Shown here piece after piece: positions 1 through 8,183 of a stretch of DNA of 64,000 nucleotides. The stretch comes from a bacterium. GTDB lineage: Bacteria > Zhuqueibacterota > Zhuqueibacteria > Residuimicrobiales > Oceaniaggregativiventaceae. Location of the stretch: assembly GCA_029565675.1 (NCBI GenBank), contig JAKQNP010000040.1, positions 1 through 64,000 of the forward strand, given 5' to 3'. The notes under the pieces are model-generated. The model was not told where the DNA came from. It searched no databases and saw only the letters and a program-made list of their open reading frames with translations. Each line of letters opens with the position of its first letter. Within the stretch, counting starts at the first letter, position 1. The translations under genes and the position numbers were made by a program.

Positions 1-63
1 GTTTTCTAAATGATCACGGATAATTTTTACTTTTTGCTCTGGTGAATAGCGTTTGCGTTTCAT
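1..63 (-). CDS. IS3-family transposase OrfA, N-terminal fragment
   Basis: Only the first 21 codons are in the window; they begin MKRKRYSPEQKVKIIRDHLE. This basic start resembles the helix-turn-helix N terminus of OrfA proteins of the IS3 family, which bind the IS ends and are extended by frameshifting into the OrfAB transposase. An AAGGAG ribosome site sits at 73-78 on the minus strand, 9 bases from the ATG. The gene runs off the left edge. The identification rests on a short stretch and could also fit another HTH_Tnp_1 transposase. Confidence 0.6.
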   Translation of the reverse strand, partial: MKRKRYSPEQKVKIIRDHLEN

Positions 64-120
64 AGATCGGTCTCCTTTTAAGGGTTTTGCAACCACCTTA
101 AAGTAAGACCGAATTATTCA
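1..120 (-). mobile_element. End of an IS3-family insertion sequence (partial)
   Basis: The left edge of the window holds the 5' end of a transposase gene (1-63, minus) and its upstream segment. Read on the minus strand, the element probably begins TGAATAATTCGG at 120-109, the TG... end expected of IS3-type elements. It interrupts the FtsH-like reading frame at 114-317, whose stop codon lies inside the proposed element. The other end and any target duplication lie outside the window, so the exact boundary is inferred. Confidence 0.5.
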
Positions 121-317
121 AATTTCAACTGAACTTTAACAGCACCGGGCATCAACACCCTGCCCAATATAAAGTTGGCCAGCAGAATACCCATAAACCA
201 CAGCCAGGTTTTACCCCGCGGCATTGTTGCTTGTGAAGTCTTGTTTTTTCCTGTCTCCGGTTTCTCATTCGGCTTGCCGCTGTTGGGTTGCTTTATTTGC
301 TCACCTTTAGAGTTCAT
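114..317 (-). pseudogene. Truncated FtsH-like N terminus cut by an insertion sequence
   Basis: This 67-codon frame encodes a polar lysine/glutamine-rich N terminus (residues 1-35) followed by one membrane span (about residues 37-55, around TWLWFMGILLANFI). That layout resembles the start of the membrane protease FtsH in FCB bacteria. The AAA and zinc-protease domains are absent: the frame ends at a stop within the neighbouring IS end. A GAGG ribosome site precedes the ATG at 317. Most likely it is an ftsH paralogue broken by IS insertion; a genuine small membrane protein is possible. The similarity is by eye only. Confidence 0.4.
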
Positions 318-728
318 GCAATCCTCAATTCTCTTCCTTCAAACCCTGGTGGGAAAGCATAACCCAATCGGCCAGGGTATAGATTATTTTGCCTAAAGAT
401 AACCAAAATAGTGCATCTTAAGCAAATAAAAAAACTGCGCATTATTCTGGTTGCAGCAGGGCCTTTGGTTGGTGGCATTTCAGGTAGAGGAATATATCAA
501 GTTTGCTGCTGGTTTTTCCCCCACTTGCGAGGAGTATGTAAAATTTCTCTTTTTTTCCCTGGGTAAAATGGTTAGTTTTTAGAGCAGCAACGTTTGCCCT
601 GTTTTGCTCGGGTTGAGCGGGGAGCAGCAATCGCCTTTCATGCGGAACCCATTCTTTTGGTCCGCTTTGTGGAGAACGTAAGCAATTGTTTCGTTTCCTG
701 TTAATTAAGAAAAAAGAGGAAAGTACCC
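318..728. other. Non-coding stretch, no gene recognised
   Basis: This 411-base gap lies between the divergently read truncated FtsH-like frame and the ferritin-like gene. It is AT-rich around 395-435. A minus-strand frame at 442-750 has no recognisable motif and runs into the ferritin gene, so it is not accepted. No convincing promoter or hairpin was found, although the promoter of the ferritin-like gene should lie here. Confidence 0.5.
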
Positions 729-1256
729 ATGAACAATGAAACCATTTCACTGGCCGAAGCCATCAAGATGGCCGTCGACCTGGAAAAGAACGGTCAGGCT
801 TTTTACATCCAAGCTGCGGAAACAGCCCAGAACGAATCGGGCAAAAAGATTTTTGCCCAACTCGCCAAAGAAGAGATGCAGCATCTGGCCACTTTTCAGA
901 CGATGTTGAACCACTCTTCAGAGATCGGCGATTGGCGGGAACTGGTCAAGGGCTATCCCGCGCCTGGAAGACAAGTGCCGGTTTTCGCTCTTCGTAAGAC
1001 AAAGCCCGATGTCGCCAAAGCGCGAACCGATGAAATCGAAGCCTTGCGAATTGCCATGAAGCAGGAACGGGAAGCGATCGCTTTTTATGAGCGCATCGCC
1101 AATCAGGCTAAGGATTCGGCAACGACCAAAATATTCGATTTTGTGCGTGAGCAGGAAACCTATCATTACGATCTTTTGCAGGCAGAATTGGATCATATTC
1201 AGCAAACCGGTTTTTGGTTCGACCGGGCTGAATTCCGCATGGATGGAAAATTTTAA
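729..1256 (+). CDS. Ferritin-like/rubrerythrin-type diiron protein
   Basis: This 175-residue all-helical protein belongs to the rubrerythrin-type ferritin-like family, which handles iron or detoxifies peroxide/oxygen at a diiron site in the cytoplasm. The four-helix diiron pattern is visible: Glu19, an E-x-x-H at 49-52, a glutamate cluster at 113-115, and a second E-x-x-H at 143-146. The C-terminal rubredoxin domain of classical rubrerythrin is missing, as in many erythrin-like proteins. AGAGGA at 714-719 supports the ATG. The Fe-S gene starts 8 bases downstream, so the two are probably co-transcribed and may work together in redox or iron stress. Confidence 0.85.
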   Translation: MNNETISLAEAIKMAVDLEKNGQAFYIQAAETAQNESGKKIFAQLAKEEMQHLATFQTMLNHSSEIGDWRELVKGYPAPGRQVPVFALRKTKPDVAKARTDEIEALRIAMKQEREAIAFYERIANQAKDSATTKIFDFVREQETYHYDLLQAELDHIQQTGFWFDRAEFRMDGKF

Positions 1257-1264
1257 GAGAGGCG

Positions 1265-2548
1265 ATGGCACATCACACCTTGAAATCCGGATATGCCTGC
1301 TTGACCGAGCGCCTCAATCGATTTCCGCAGGGCGCACCGCCGAGCGAGAGGCTTTTCCAAATTTTGCAGATGCTTTTCAGCGAAAAAGATGCCGAGTTGG
1401 TGGCGCTGCTGCCGATCAAACCCTTTACTGCACAAAAGGCGGCGACGATCTGGAAAAAGACATTGGTTGAGGCAGAGAAAATCCTGCAGCAGTTGGCGAG
1501 TCGGGCCATCCTGGTCGATGTCGAGCAAGATGGCAAGTCGCTCTATTGTCTGCCGCCGCCGATGGCTGGCTTTTTCGAATTTTCGCTCATGCGCGTGCGC
1601 GGCGATATCGATCAACGGCTGCTATCCGAGCTGTTCTATCAGTATATCACCGTTGAGGAGGATTTTATCAAAGCCCTCTTTGCCGACGGCGAAACCCAGT
1701 TGGGACGCGCGTTTGTGCATGAACCGGTGTTGAGCGGCGAGAATGCTTTGCATGTGCTCGACTATGACCGCGCCAGCCAAGTGATCGAGAGCGCTTCGCA
1801 TTTCGCTGTCGGTCTGTGCTATTGCCGGCATAAAAAAGAGCATCTGGGAATGGCCTGTGCCGCGCCCCTGGATATCTGCATGACCTTTGGCGGCACTGCT
1901 TTTTCGCTGGTGAAGCACGGCTATGCGAGGGCAGTGGATGCCAAGGAGGGTATAGATCTGCTGCAGCAGGCCTATGATCACAAACTGGTGCAGTTTGGCG
2001 AGAACGTTCGGCAGGGAGTGAGTTTTATCTGCAATTGTTGCGGCTGCTGCTGTGAAGCGATGATCGCACAGCGCCGCTTCGGCAGCTTGCAGCCGATTCA
2101 CACCACATCGTTTATCCCCCGGATCGATTCTCAGGCATGCAACGGTTGTGGTAAATGCGTTTTCGTGTGTCCGGTCGAGGCGATGGCATTGGTCTCGGCC
2201 AACGATCCGCAAAGGCCGAAAGCGCAGGTGGCGCGCCTGAATGAATCGCAATGTCTGGGTTGCGGCATCTGCGTGCGCGAGTGCAATCGGAGTGCCTTGA
2301 AATTGTCGCTGCGGGCTCAGCGCATCCTGACGCCCCTCGATACGACACATCGGGTGGTGCTGATGGCGATCGAGCGCGGAAAATTAGCGGAACTGATTTT
2401 CGACAATCGGGTACTCTGGAGCCATCGCGCGTTGGCGGCGCTTTTGGGCGTCATTTTGAAATTGCCGCCTCTCAAACAAGCTCTGGCCAGCCGGCAGATC
2501 AAATCGCAATATTTGGAAAAACTGATCGCGAGCCGGCAAAAGCGGTAA
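1265..2548 (+). CDS. Cysteine-rich 4Fe-4S dicluster protein of unknown role
   Basis: This 427-residue cytoplasmic protein has two classical 4Fe-4S ferredoxin motifs (Cys-x2-Cys-x2-Cys-x3-Cys at 292-302 and 330-340). They are preceded by a CYC pair (185-187) and a dense cluster CNCCGCCC (256-263). Residues 1-110 look like a helical, possibly winged-helix-like domain, and the C-terminal 75 residues are helical. Similar proteins are usually annotated only as ferredoxin-like or 4Fe-4S binding. The AAGAGAGG segment (1252-1259) is the ribosome site. Pairing with a ferritin-like gene suggests electron delivery to a diiron protein, but this is inference; the substrate is unknown. Confidence 0.75.
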   Translation: MAHHTLKSGYACLTERLNRFPQGAPPSERLFQILQMLFSEKDAELVALLPIKPFTAQKAATIWKKTLVEAEKILQQLASRAILVDVEQDGKSLYCLPPPMAGFFEFSLMRVRGDIDQRLLSELFYQYITVEEDFIKALFADGETQLGRAFVHEPVLSGENALHVLDYDRASQVIESASHFAVGLCYCRHKKEHLGMACAAPLDICMTFGGTAFSLVKHGYARAVDAKEGIDLLQQAYDHKLVQFGENVRQGVSFICNCCGCCCEAMIAQRRFGSLQPIHTTSFIPRIDSQACNGCGKCVFVCPVEAMALVSANDPQRPKAQVARLNESQCLGCGICVRECNRSALKLSLRAQRILTPLDTTHRVVLMAIERGKLAELIFDNRVLWSHRALAALLGVILKLPPLKQALASRQIKSQYLEKLIASRQKR

Positions 2549-2563
2549 ACCGCAAAAAGCTGC

Positions 2564-2594
2564 GAGGGGAGTTTGATAATCTGAATTTCCCCTC
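2564..2594. terminator. Possible bidirectional terminator between convergent genes
   Basis: GAGGGGA (2564-2570) and TCCCCTC (2588-2594) form a 7-bp inverted repeat with a 17-base loop between the convergent Fe-S and thioredoxin-like genes. There is no clear T-tract, so the call is weak. A second short inverted repeat, CGCTCG/CGAGCG (2622-2627/2642-2647), lies just downstream. Confidence 0.3.
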
Positions 2595-2671
2595 ATCCTG
2601 TTAGCAAACGAGCAATCGCCCCGCTCGACCCTGAGCAGAGGCGAGCGAAATCGCTGGACGACATCGGCTTG

Positions 2672-2902
2672 CTAGCGCAGCCACGCCAATATCTGCTCTT
2701 CGCTGGGTATTTTGCCGGCGCTTTTGAATTCGCCGTCGATGACCAAACCCGGCGTCATCGGCACACCATAGGCCATGATGTCGTTGATATCCATCACTTT
2801 TTCCACCTCGATGGCGATATTGTTTTTATCGGCAACTTTTCTCACCGCCTCTTCCAGCGCAATGCATTTGGGGCAGCCTTTTCCCAGAATTTTGATTTGC
2901 AT
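2672..2902 (-). CDS. Small thioredoxin/glutaredoxin-like protein with CPKC motif
   Basis: This 76-residue protein matches the small redox-active disulfide (TM0996/MTH895-like) thioredoxin family. It has a beta strand, then GKGCPKC with the active pair at Cys10/Cys13, and a cis-proline site at MTPG. Such proteins often travel with CACS-motif permeases and arsenic genes and are thought to hand electrons or thiol-bound metalloids to them. It is the last gene of the leftward arsenic block, 117 bases after the universal-stress gene. AGGAG upstream of the ATG supports the start. Confidence 0.85.
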   Translation of the reverse strand: MQIKILGKGCPKCIALEEAVRKVADKNNIAIEVEKVMDINDIMAYGVPMTPGLVIDGEFKSAGKIPSEEQILAWLR

Positions 2903-3019
2903 GAATTGGTTCTCCTGTAATGAAGGTTTGGGTATCGTCGCACCGTTCTGACACTCAAAGCTGATTAGACAGACCTTTCCGGGCAGATTTAAAACCTGCG
3001 TGGGAATACCTGCGCAGTC

Positions 3020-3892
3020 TCACTGAATTGCCGGTATCAACAAAACCGGAGCCTTGGAATGGCGTGCTACATAGTGACTGACACTGCCAAGCACTATCTC
3101 ACCGAAATAACCCCGTCCTTGACTGCCCAATACGACAAGAGAGATATCTTGTTGTCCGATACGATTGATGATCTCTTTTTTGGGCAAGCCATAAGGGAGT
3201 TCCGTCCTAACGTCTTTCGCACCGGCCTTTTCAAGATCTTTTTTCAATCTTTGCAAGCGTTCTGTATCAATTTGGTTAAATTCCTCCAACCTGTTCTTGA
3301 GATGACGGTCAATTTTTTCCTGGTCCTGGACATGCAGGATTGTAATGCGTTTTGCCCCGCTCTCGGTGATCTTTTTCATATAGGAAAACGCATGTTCAGC
3401 GTTGTCAGAAAAATCAGTGGGAAATAATACATGTTCCAACGGGTTCCACTTTTTTTGCTTGTCTTTTTTTCCACTTTTTTCATTCATCCACTGTTGCCGA
3501 AAGATCAACGCCGGTCGCGTTGCGTTATTAATCACCGCACTTGCCACGCCACCCAGCAGAATTTCCTGCGCCATCGTACCGCCGACGGACCCCACGACAA
3601 TCAACGAACAATCGTGTTCGACGGCTTGACGATTGATCTCGATTTGCGGCAACCCCATGACCATCTTGGCGGTTACGTTGAATCCGAGTTTTTGCAAGGC
3701 TTTCTTTTGACGCTCAAAGTAAGGTTCTCTCAGTTCAACTATTTGATCTGCAAGAGTCCCAACTTCACGAATGTTGAGACAATGCAGCAGCAGAGCGTCA
3801 CGAGTTCCCAAAACTTTCAGATCGCCAATAGCAGAGATCACATTATCTGAAATTTCCGACAAATCTGTTGCAACAAGAATTTTTGAAAACAT
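3020..3892 (-). CDS. Universal stress protein, two tandem UspA domains
   Basis: This 290-residue protein consists of two UspA folds (about 1-135 and 150-290). Each keeps an ATP-binding-type glycine motif: VVGSVGG in the first repeat and VLGSQGRGYFGEIVLGS in the second. UspA-domain proteins bind ATP or AMP and help cells survive stress; no specific enzyme activity can be assigned. The gene starts 23 bases after the ACR3 stop with an AAAGGAAA ribosome site, which makes co-expression with arsenite efflux likely. Confidence 0.85.
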   Translation of the reverse strand: MFSKILVATDLSEISDNVISAIGDLKVLGTRDALLLHCLNIREVGTLADQIVELREPYFERQKKALQKLGFNVTAKMVMGLPQIEINRQAVEHDCSLIVVGSVGGTMAQEILLGGVASAVINNATRPALIFRQQWMNEKSGKKDKQKKWNPLEHVLFPTDFSDNAEHAFSYMKKITESGAKRITILHVQDQEKIDRHLKNRLEEFNQIDTERLQRLKKDLEKAGAKDVRTELPYGLPKKEIINRIGQQDISLVVLGSQGRGYFGEIVLGSVSHYVARHSKAPVLLIPAIQ

Positions 3893-3915
3893 TGTCGGTT
3901 TCCTTTCTGTTTAGG

Positions 3916-5100
3916 CTATGAATTTGAGGCGAACCAGTGCTGGGTTTTCAAACTAATCCTGACCAACATCAGCATCACTGGCACCTCAATCAACACACCA
4001 ACGACTGTTGCCAAAGAAGCGCCGGAAGAAAGGCCGAAAAGCATGACCGAGGTGGCGATGGCGACTTCGAAATGGTTCGAGGCACCGATCATGGCCGCCG
4101 GCGCGGCGTCCCGGTAGTTCAATTTCAGTAGTTTTGCCAGACCATAACCCAACCAAAAAATCAGATTGGTCTGAATAAACAGCGGAATGGCAATCCAGAC
4201 GATGGTCAGCGGATTGGCAATGATCACGTCACCTTTAAAGCTGAACAAGAGGATCAGTGTTGCCAACAGGGCGATGATGGTCACTGGCGTGAGAAAATGA
4301 AGAAATTTTTGTTGAAACCATTCAATCCCACGAGCCTTGATAATCCAATTGCGGGAAAGGTATCCTGCCACCAGAGGCAGCGCCACATAAACAGCGATGG
4401 AAAGAAGCAAGGCTTGCCAGGGAACGGGAAGTTTACCGACGCCGAGCAAAAAACCGCCCAGCACGCCATACAGCACCAGCATGGTCAAAGAATTGATCGC
4501 CACCATGACCAGAGTCAGTCCATCGTTGCCTCTTGCCAGATAGCCCCAGACCAGGACCATTGCGGTACAGGGGGCGATGCCCAACAGAATGCAACCCGCC
4601 AGATAGCTGCGCCACAGAGGAATCTCGAGCATTTTCGCGCCATCGGCCAGAACCACGGTTCCGGCGCCATGCTGTGCGCCGACCGGCAGATCGAGCCCGA
4701 AAGGCATTTTGACCAGATCTGTGGCTTCAGCGCCGATCAGACCGCGAAACAAGACGCCGAGGAAGAAAAGCGCAATTGCATACATGGTAAAGGGCTTGAT
4801 CGCCCAATTTATGAACAAGGTCAATCCGACCGGCTTGCCGCTTTTGCCGGCTTTAATGACTTCCGCAAAATCGATTTTGACCATGATGGGATACATCATA
4901 AAAAAGAGACAGACCGCAATGGGAATCGACACCACCGGGGCGCCATTGATGATCAACGAAAGTCCATCCAGATAGCGCGCCACACCTGGCGCGATTTTTC
5001 CCAGCAGGATACCGCCGACGATACAGAGTCCGACCCAGAGAGTCAAATATTGTTCAAAAACATTCATACTCCCGGTTTCTAATCTGGAAATTTTGCTCAT
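3916..5100 (-). CDS. arsB: ACR3-family arsenite efflux transporter
   Basis: This 394-residue inner-membrane protein has about ten hydrophobic segments and matches the ACR3 (bile/arsenite/riboflavin transporter superfamily) arsenite exporters. The N-terminal [20 protein letters not shown] segment and the [12 protein letters not shown] motif, with its conserved cysteine, are characteristic. It should expel As(III), possibly Sb(III), using the proton motive force. I chose the ATG at 5100 because GGAGGAG lies just upstream; an in-frame ATG six codons earlier would place that site inside the gene. It is followed by usp and the small thioredoxin. The gene name acr3 is equally used. Confidence 0.9.
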   Translation of the reverse strand: MSKISRLETGSMNVFEQYLTLWVGLCIVGGILLGKIAPGVARYLDGLSLIINGAPVVSIPIAVCLFFMMYPIMVKIDFAEVIKAGKSGKPVGLTLFINWAIKPFTMYAIALFFLGVLFRGLIGAEATDLVKMPFGLDLPVGAQHGAGTVVLADGAKMLEIPLWRSYLAGCILLGIAPCTAMVLVWGYLARGNDGLTLVMVAINSLTMLVLYGVLGGFLLGVGKLPVPWQALLLSIAVYVALPLVAGYLSRNWIIKARGIEWFQQKFLHFLTPVTIIALLATLILLFSFKGDVIIANPLTIVWIAIPLFIQTNLIFWLGYGLAKLLKLNYRDAAPAAMIGASNHFEVAIATSVMLFGLSSGASLATVVGVLIEVPVMLMLVRISLKTQHWFASNS

Positions 5101-5131
5101 GCACTCCTCCAAAACCAAACAATTTTTAAGC

Positions 5132-5202
5132 TGTCAACGACCAAGCTCACCGGCGGCAATGGCGCGCAGCGGAATTGCCGCCGGTGGAGAGTCTTGTTAG
5201 GC
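5132..5202. other. Integron attC-like recombination site
   Basis: This 71-base imperfect palindrome lies between the arsenite pump and the Cys-rich gene. The core is a perfect 13-bp inverted repeat, CACCGGCGGCAAT (5148-5160) with ATTGCCGCCGGTG (5174-5186). At the outer ends are GTTAGGC (5196-5202; GTTRRRY 7/7) and TGTCAAC (5132-5138; RYYYAAC 5/7). Spacing and layout match attC sites of integron gene cassettes. No integrase gene is in the window. A simple attenuator-type hairpin is the alternative, although no T-tract follows. Confidence 0.5.
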
Positions 5203-5231
5203 AATGATAATCTCCTATTGGTTCTACCAGC

Positions 5232-5426
5232 TTAAAGTCTTTTTTTCTTATCTTCATTCTTTCTTAAATCAGGATTCGGCGTTGAGCTACAGCAGCTCGG
5301 TGTACAATTTCTTGAGTCAGAAGATTTTACTTCATTTGAATCGACTTCTTCAAGCTTCGGTGAGCAACAAGAAGTTTTTTGTCCAAAGATTTTTTTGAAA
5401 AAGCTGGTCTTTTTTTCGTCTTTCAT
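5232..5426 (-). CDS. Small cysteine-rich cytoplasmic protein next to permease
   Basis: This 64-residue, strongly charged protein has no membrane span. It carries two Cys pairs (SCCSP near residue 20 and SCCSS near residue 46) plus one more Cys at 41, and ends in a lysine tail. The cysteine pairs suggest soft-metal or metalloid binding. AAGGAGA lies 8 bases before the ATG at 5426, and the gene begins 19 bases after the permease stop, so it is translated with it. I infer that it is a metalloid-binding partner of the permease; no named family was recognised. Confidence 0.65.
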   Translation of the reverse strand: MKDEKKTSFFKKIFGQKTSCCSPKLEEVDSNEVKSSDSRNCTPSCCSSTPNPDLRKNEDKKKRL

Positions 5427-5445
5427 GTATTTTTCTCCTTTGAAA

Positions 5446-6348
5446 TTAGAGGATTGTGTTGAATAAGTACCCGCCCACGACTGCTGTTGTCCAGATGACA
5501 ACAACGATTGCGCCAACCAGACGCTTTCTAAAAATACTCGCCAGCATGGCCATTTCGGGTATCGCCATGCCTGCACCGCCGATAATTAAAGCAATAACCG
5601 CTCCCATGCTCATACCTTTTTGCGACAAGGCCAACCCAATCGGAATGGCTGTTTCAGCCCTGATGTAAAGCGGGACCCCAATGCTTGCCGCGACAGGAAT
5701 AGCAAATGGGTTGTCTGGGCCGGCTATGTTTGTCACAAAGTCTTGAGGAATGTATCCGTAAATACCAGCACCGATTGCGACACCAACTAGAAGATAAATG
5801 AGGACCGCTTTAAAATCGCCCCAGGCGGAGATAAATGACGCTTTTAATTTCCCGGAAAAGGTTAATGGACTACTTTCAGAATCATGGGTAGCGCCACAAC
5901 AGTTCGGTTTGATCCTGAGCTTTTTCACATAGTGCGCCCCACCGATTTTTTCAAGAACAACACCGAAGAGCATCGATCCCACAAAAGTGACTCCGAAATA
6001 GAGCAAACACGCTTTTATCCCCATCAGCGCCCAGACCATGCTGATAATGATCGGGTTGAGCAGAGGTGAAGCGATGACAAATGACATGACCGGTCCAAAT
6101 GGTGCCCCGGCATTCAGCATGCCAAGCGTCATTGGTATGGTTGAGCATGCGCAAAAGGGGGTGAGCGATCCAACCACGGCCCCCAGAAAGTTTCCCCAAA
6201 TTCCGCGATGCGAGAGCCACTGTCTGAGTTTTTCTTGCGGGATATACATTAATACCAGCGCAACGATTGTGCTGATGCCCAAAAAAAGCACCGTCAGTTC
6301 TGCAGTGATGATCAAAAAATATTGAATGGTACTGATCAGGTTGTTCAT
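5446..6348 (-). CDS. CACS-motif permease (ArsP/DUF318-like)
   Basis: This 300-residue membrane protein has about eight spans in two similar halves. It carries the TPFCACSTIPM motif near residue 62, a signature of the DUF318/ArsP permease family that includes exporters of organoarsenicals and possibly other thiol-reactive ions. A cytoplasmic loop around residues 145-160 has an extra CC pair (PNCCG). The Cys-rich gene follows after 19 bases. Attachment-site-like sequences flank the two genes at 5132-5202 and 6407-6458. Substrate is inferred from the arsenic context only. Confidence 0.8.
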   Translation of the reverse strand: MNNLISTIQYFLIITAELTVLFLGISTIVALVLMYIPQEKLRQWLSHRGIWGNFLGAVVGSLTPFCACSTIPMTLGMLNAGAPFGPVMSFVIASPLLNPIIISMVWALMGIKACLLYFGVTFVGSMLFGVVLEKIGGAHYVKKLRIKPNCCGATHDSESSPLTFSGKLKASFISAWGDFKAVLIYLLVGVAIGAGIYGYIPQDFVTNIAGPDNPFAIPVAASIGVPLYIRAETAIPIGLALSQKGMSMGAVIALIIGGAGMAIPEMAMLASIFRKRLVGAIVVVIWTTAVVGGYLFNTIL

Positions 6349-6406
6349 TCCATAATTCTTTCTATCATGGTTGACGATTTCAACTTGTTTTGTGATTTTT
6401 TCTTAC

Positions 6407-6458
6407 GCCTAACAGATTGTCCTATTGACATTTTGACAATCACCAGCGATTGTTGAGC
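6407..6458. other. Possible second, short attC-like site
   Basis: GCCTAAC (6407-6413; RYYYAAC 7/7) and GTTGAGC (6452-6458; GTTRRRY 7/7) bracket a 7-bp inverted repeat, GATTGTC (6415-6421) and GACAATC (6435-6441). At 52 bases the element is slightly shorter than usual attC sites, and the spacing of its arms is asymmetric. Short consensus boxes recur by chance, so support comes mainly from the stronger site on the other side of the permease pair. Confidence 0.25.
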
Positions 6459-6470
6459 AAAACACGGTTT

Positions 6471-7247
6471 TTATTGCCCAGCCAGTTTTTTATAGAGGCT
6501 GGTCAAACGAGAGTGGTAAATCGCGCGAATCTGTGTTTCGCTCTCCTCCAGCGGCTTTACCGGAATGAGATCGGCCATCTCTTCATACGGCATGCCTGAA
6601 TCGAACAACAATTCCAGCGTATTGCGAGTCATTGCTTTCAATGCGGCGATGGCCTCTTGATCCGTCAATCCGAATTCGATCCCCAGTTTTTTCAGCTCAT
6701 CCAGGTGCGGCGACAGATAAGTTGGGCCCATCGCGGTGAGAACCGCATAGGCTTCGAGTTTCTCTTCATCCACCTGGGGACACTGTCCAAAGAGCGCAAA
6801 AAAATCGAGCAAATTCTTTTTCTCAGCCGCGGTGAATGATTCAGCAAACCACACCGGATTATAACCGCTATTCATCAAGGTTGCTGCATTGGGTATCATG
6901 CGCACAATCCGGTTAAAACCATTCAACAAATCGAGCAGCCTGCTCGATTTATAGACTGGCGCCAGCGATACAACCGCTTTTGCATTTTGAATGCTCGAAG
7001 CGATTTCGGGCAATACGTGCTTGAAAACCGGCGGATGAACAGCCAGAAATACGAGTTCCTGATTTGCGGCGTCGACAGCTGATCCAGGTGAAATGTTCAA
7101 GTTGGGCTTTCCGAATGCCAACCTGGACACGGCTTGACTATCAGGATCGCTGACAACAATTTGGGCAGCCTCGAACCGTTTGTTGTGCAAGGCCTGCAGA
7201 AAAATATTGACAATTCTCCCCCCGCCAATAAAACCGACGCGATTCAT
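6471..7247 (-). CDS. Pyrroline-5-carboxylate reductase-like NAD(P) enzyme
   Basis: This 258-residue protein begins with a Rossmann motif (VGFIGGGRIVNIF; Gly-x-Gly-Gly) and shows the ProC-like order: nucleotide domain to about residue 150, then a helical dimerisation domain. Conserved-type segments include FLAVHPP and RMIPNAATLMNSG, which resembles the ProC substrate loop. ProC reduces pyrroline-5-carboxylate to proline. This sequence is divergent and sits among metalloid genes, so a different imine or F420-type substrate is possible. AAGGAGG at 7254-7260 fixes the start at 7247. Confidence 0.65.
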   Translation of the reverse strand: MNRVGFIGGGRIVNIFLQALHNKRFEAAQIVVSDPDSQAVSRLAFGKPNLNISPGSAVDAANQELVFLAVHPPVFKHVLPEIASSIQNAKAVVSLAPVYKSSRLLDLLNGFNRIVRMIPNAATLMNSGYNPVWFAESFTAAEKKNLLDFFALFGQCPQVDEEKLEAYAVLTAMGPTYLSPHLDELKKLGIEFGLTDQEAIAALKAMTRNTLELLFDSGMPYEEMADLIPVKPLEESETQIRAIYHSRLTSLYKKLAGQ

Positions 7248-7388
7248 TTTCAGCCTCCTTGATCGGCGTTTTTGCTGGATCACCTGACCTATTCCTGTCG
7301 ATATCGGGCAATCAGCCGATTTGCGAATACTCTACTCTCCAAGGCAAAGTGCTCGATTACAAATTGCCGGCTCACAGAGGACAGCGGA

Positions 7389-8165
7389 TCATAAGGCGAT
7401 TGCATACGCCACATTGATGGTCTCCACCAGGTTCTGAAGAAGAACTTTTACCGATTTTTCTCGTCCATTAATCGCACTCATCGCCAACTCGTCAAGTTGG
7501 GCAGATAAAGTTTTCAAAGCAGCCTGGTAATCGCTACACCGCTCCGGATTGTGTGGAGCAGGACAGGGAGCCAGAACAACAGCATCGCGCAACTCGAGCA
7601 GGTCACGCATCAGCGGCTGGATAGCGGAGAGTCCCGATTTTGTTTCCAGATCGATGATTTGTTTGGCCAGCTTGCGCAGATGGAAAAGACGATCCGCCGC
7701 ATAGACCAGGTTGTTCTCTTCATGCATTTGAACGAACAGGCCGCACGCTTTGGCACAAGCCTTGAAGGACAATTGAACATCCCCTTTGGCCAGTTCGTTT
7801 TCCATCTCGTTCATTGCCTGATGGATAGCCGCCAAACGAGCGGCAAAGGTTGTATCGGCTCGATACTCGGCCGGCGGTTGATTCTTATATTTTTGCTCGA
7901 GTTTTTGCCATTTTTCGACTGATTTTTGGATATGCTCGATTGCAGCCGCTTGTTTTATTTCATCAAACTCCTTCATCAATTCCTGCATCAAAGCGCAGCT
8001 CTTGCGCATCTCCTGGCGGCTTTGCAGCACCAGGGCATCAAAAATTTCCAGCTCTGCAGACATTTTAAAGCTGTATGCGTTGTTTTGTTCGGTTTGCCCG
8101 GCGAAAGAGCAAACCGCTAAAGCCAGAAGAAGTGCAGCCCTGGTGAAAATAAAATGTGGTTTCAT
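7389..8165 (-). CDS. Exported helical protein of unknown function
   Basis: No family was recognised. The 258-residue product has a signal peptide (hydrophobic core about residues 8-21, ending near SFAG) and is then almost entirely helical and charged. It has a CAKACG pair in the middle and two cysteines around CPAPHNPERC near residue 195. There is no CxxCH haem site. AGGAG precedes the ATG at 8165. The 118-residue gene ends 18 bases upstream, so the two are co-transcribed. A periplasmic metal-binding or chaperone-like role would fit the island but is conjecture. Confidence 0.6.
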   Translation of the reverse strand: MKPHFIFTRAALLLALAVCSFAGQTEQNNAYSFKMSAELEIFDALVLQSRQEMRKSCALMQELMKEFDEIKQAAAIEHIQKSVEKWQKLEQKYKNQPPAEYRADTTFAARLAAIHQAMNEMENELAKGDVQLSFKACAKACGLFVQMHEENNLVYAADRLFHLRKLAKQIIDLETKSGLSAIQPLMRDLLELRDAVVLAPCPAPHNPERCSDYQAALKTLSAQLDELAMSAINGREKSVKVLLQNLVETINVAYAIAL

Positions 8166-8183
8166 AGCCAACTCCTGAAAAAG

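Noticed and set aside
442-750. Minus-strand 102-codon frame upstream of the ferritin-like gene
   Set aside because: No recognisable motif or ribosome site, and it overlaps the start of a well-supported gene on the other strand.
4297-5082. Plus-strand 261-codon frame opposite the arsenite pump
   Set aside because: Histidine/glutamine-rich composition typical of an antisense shadow of a membrane protein; the minus-strand gene is clear.
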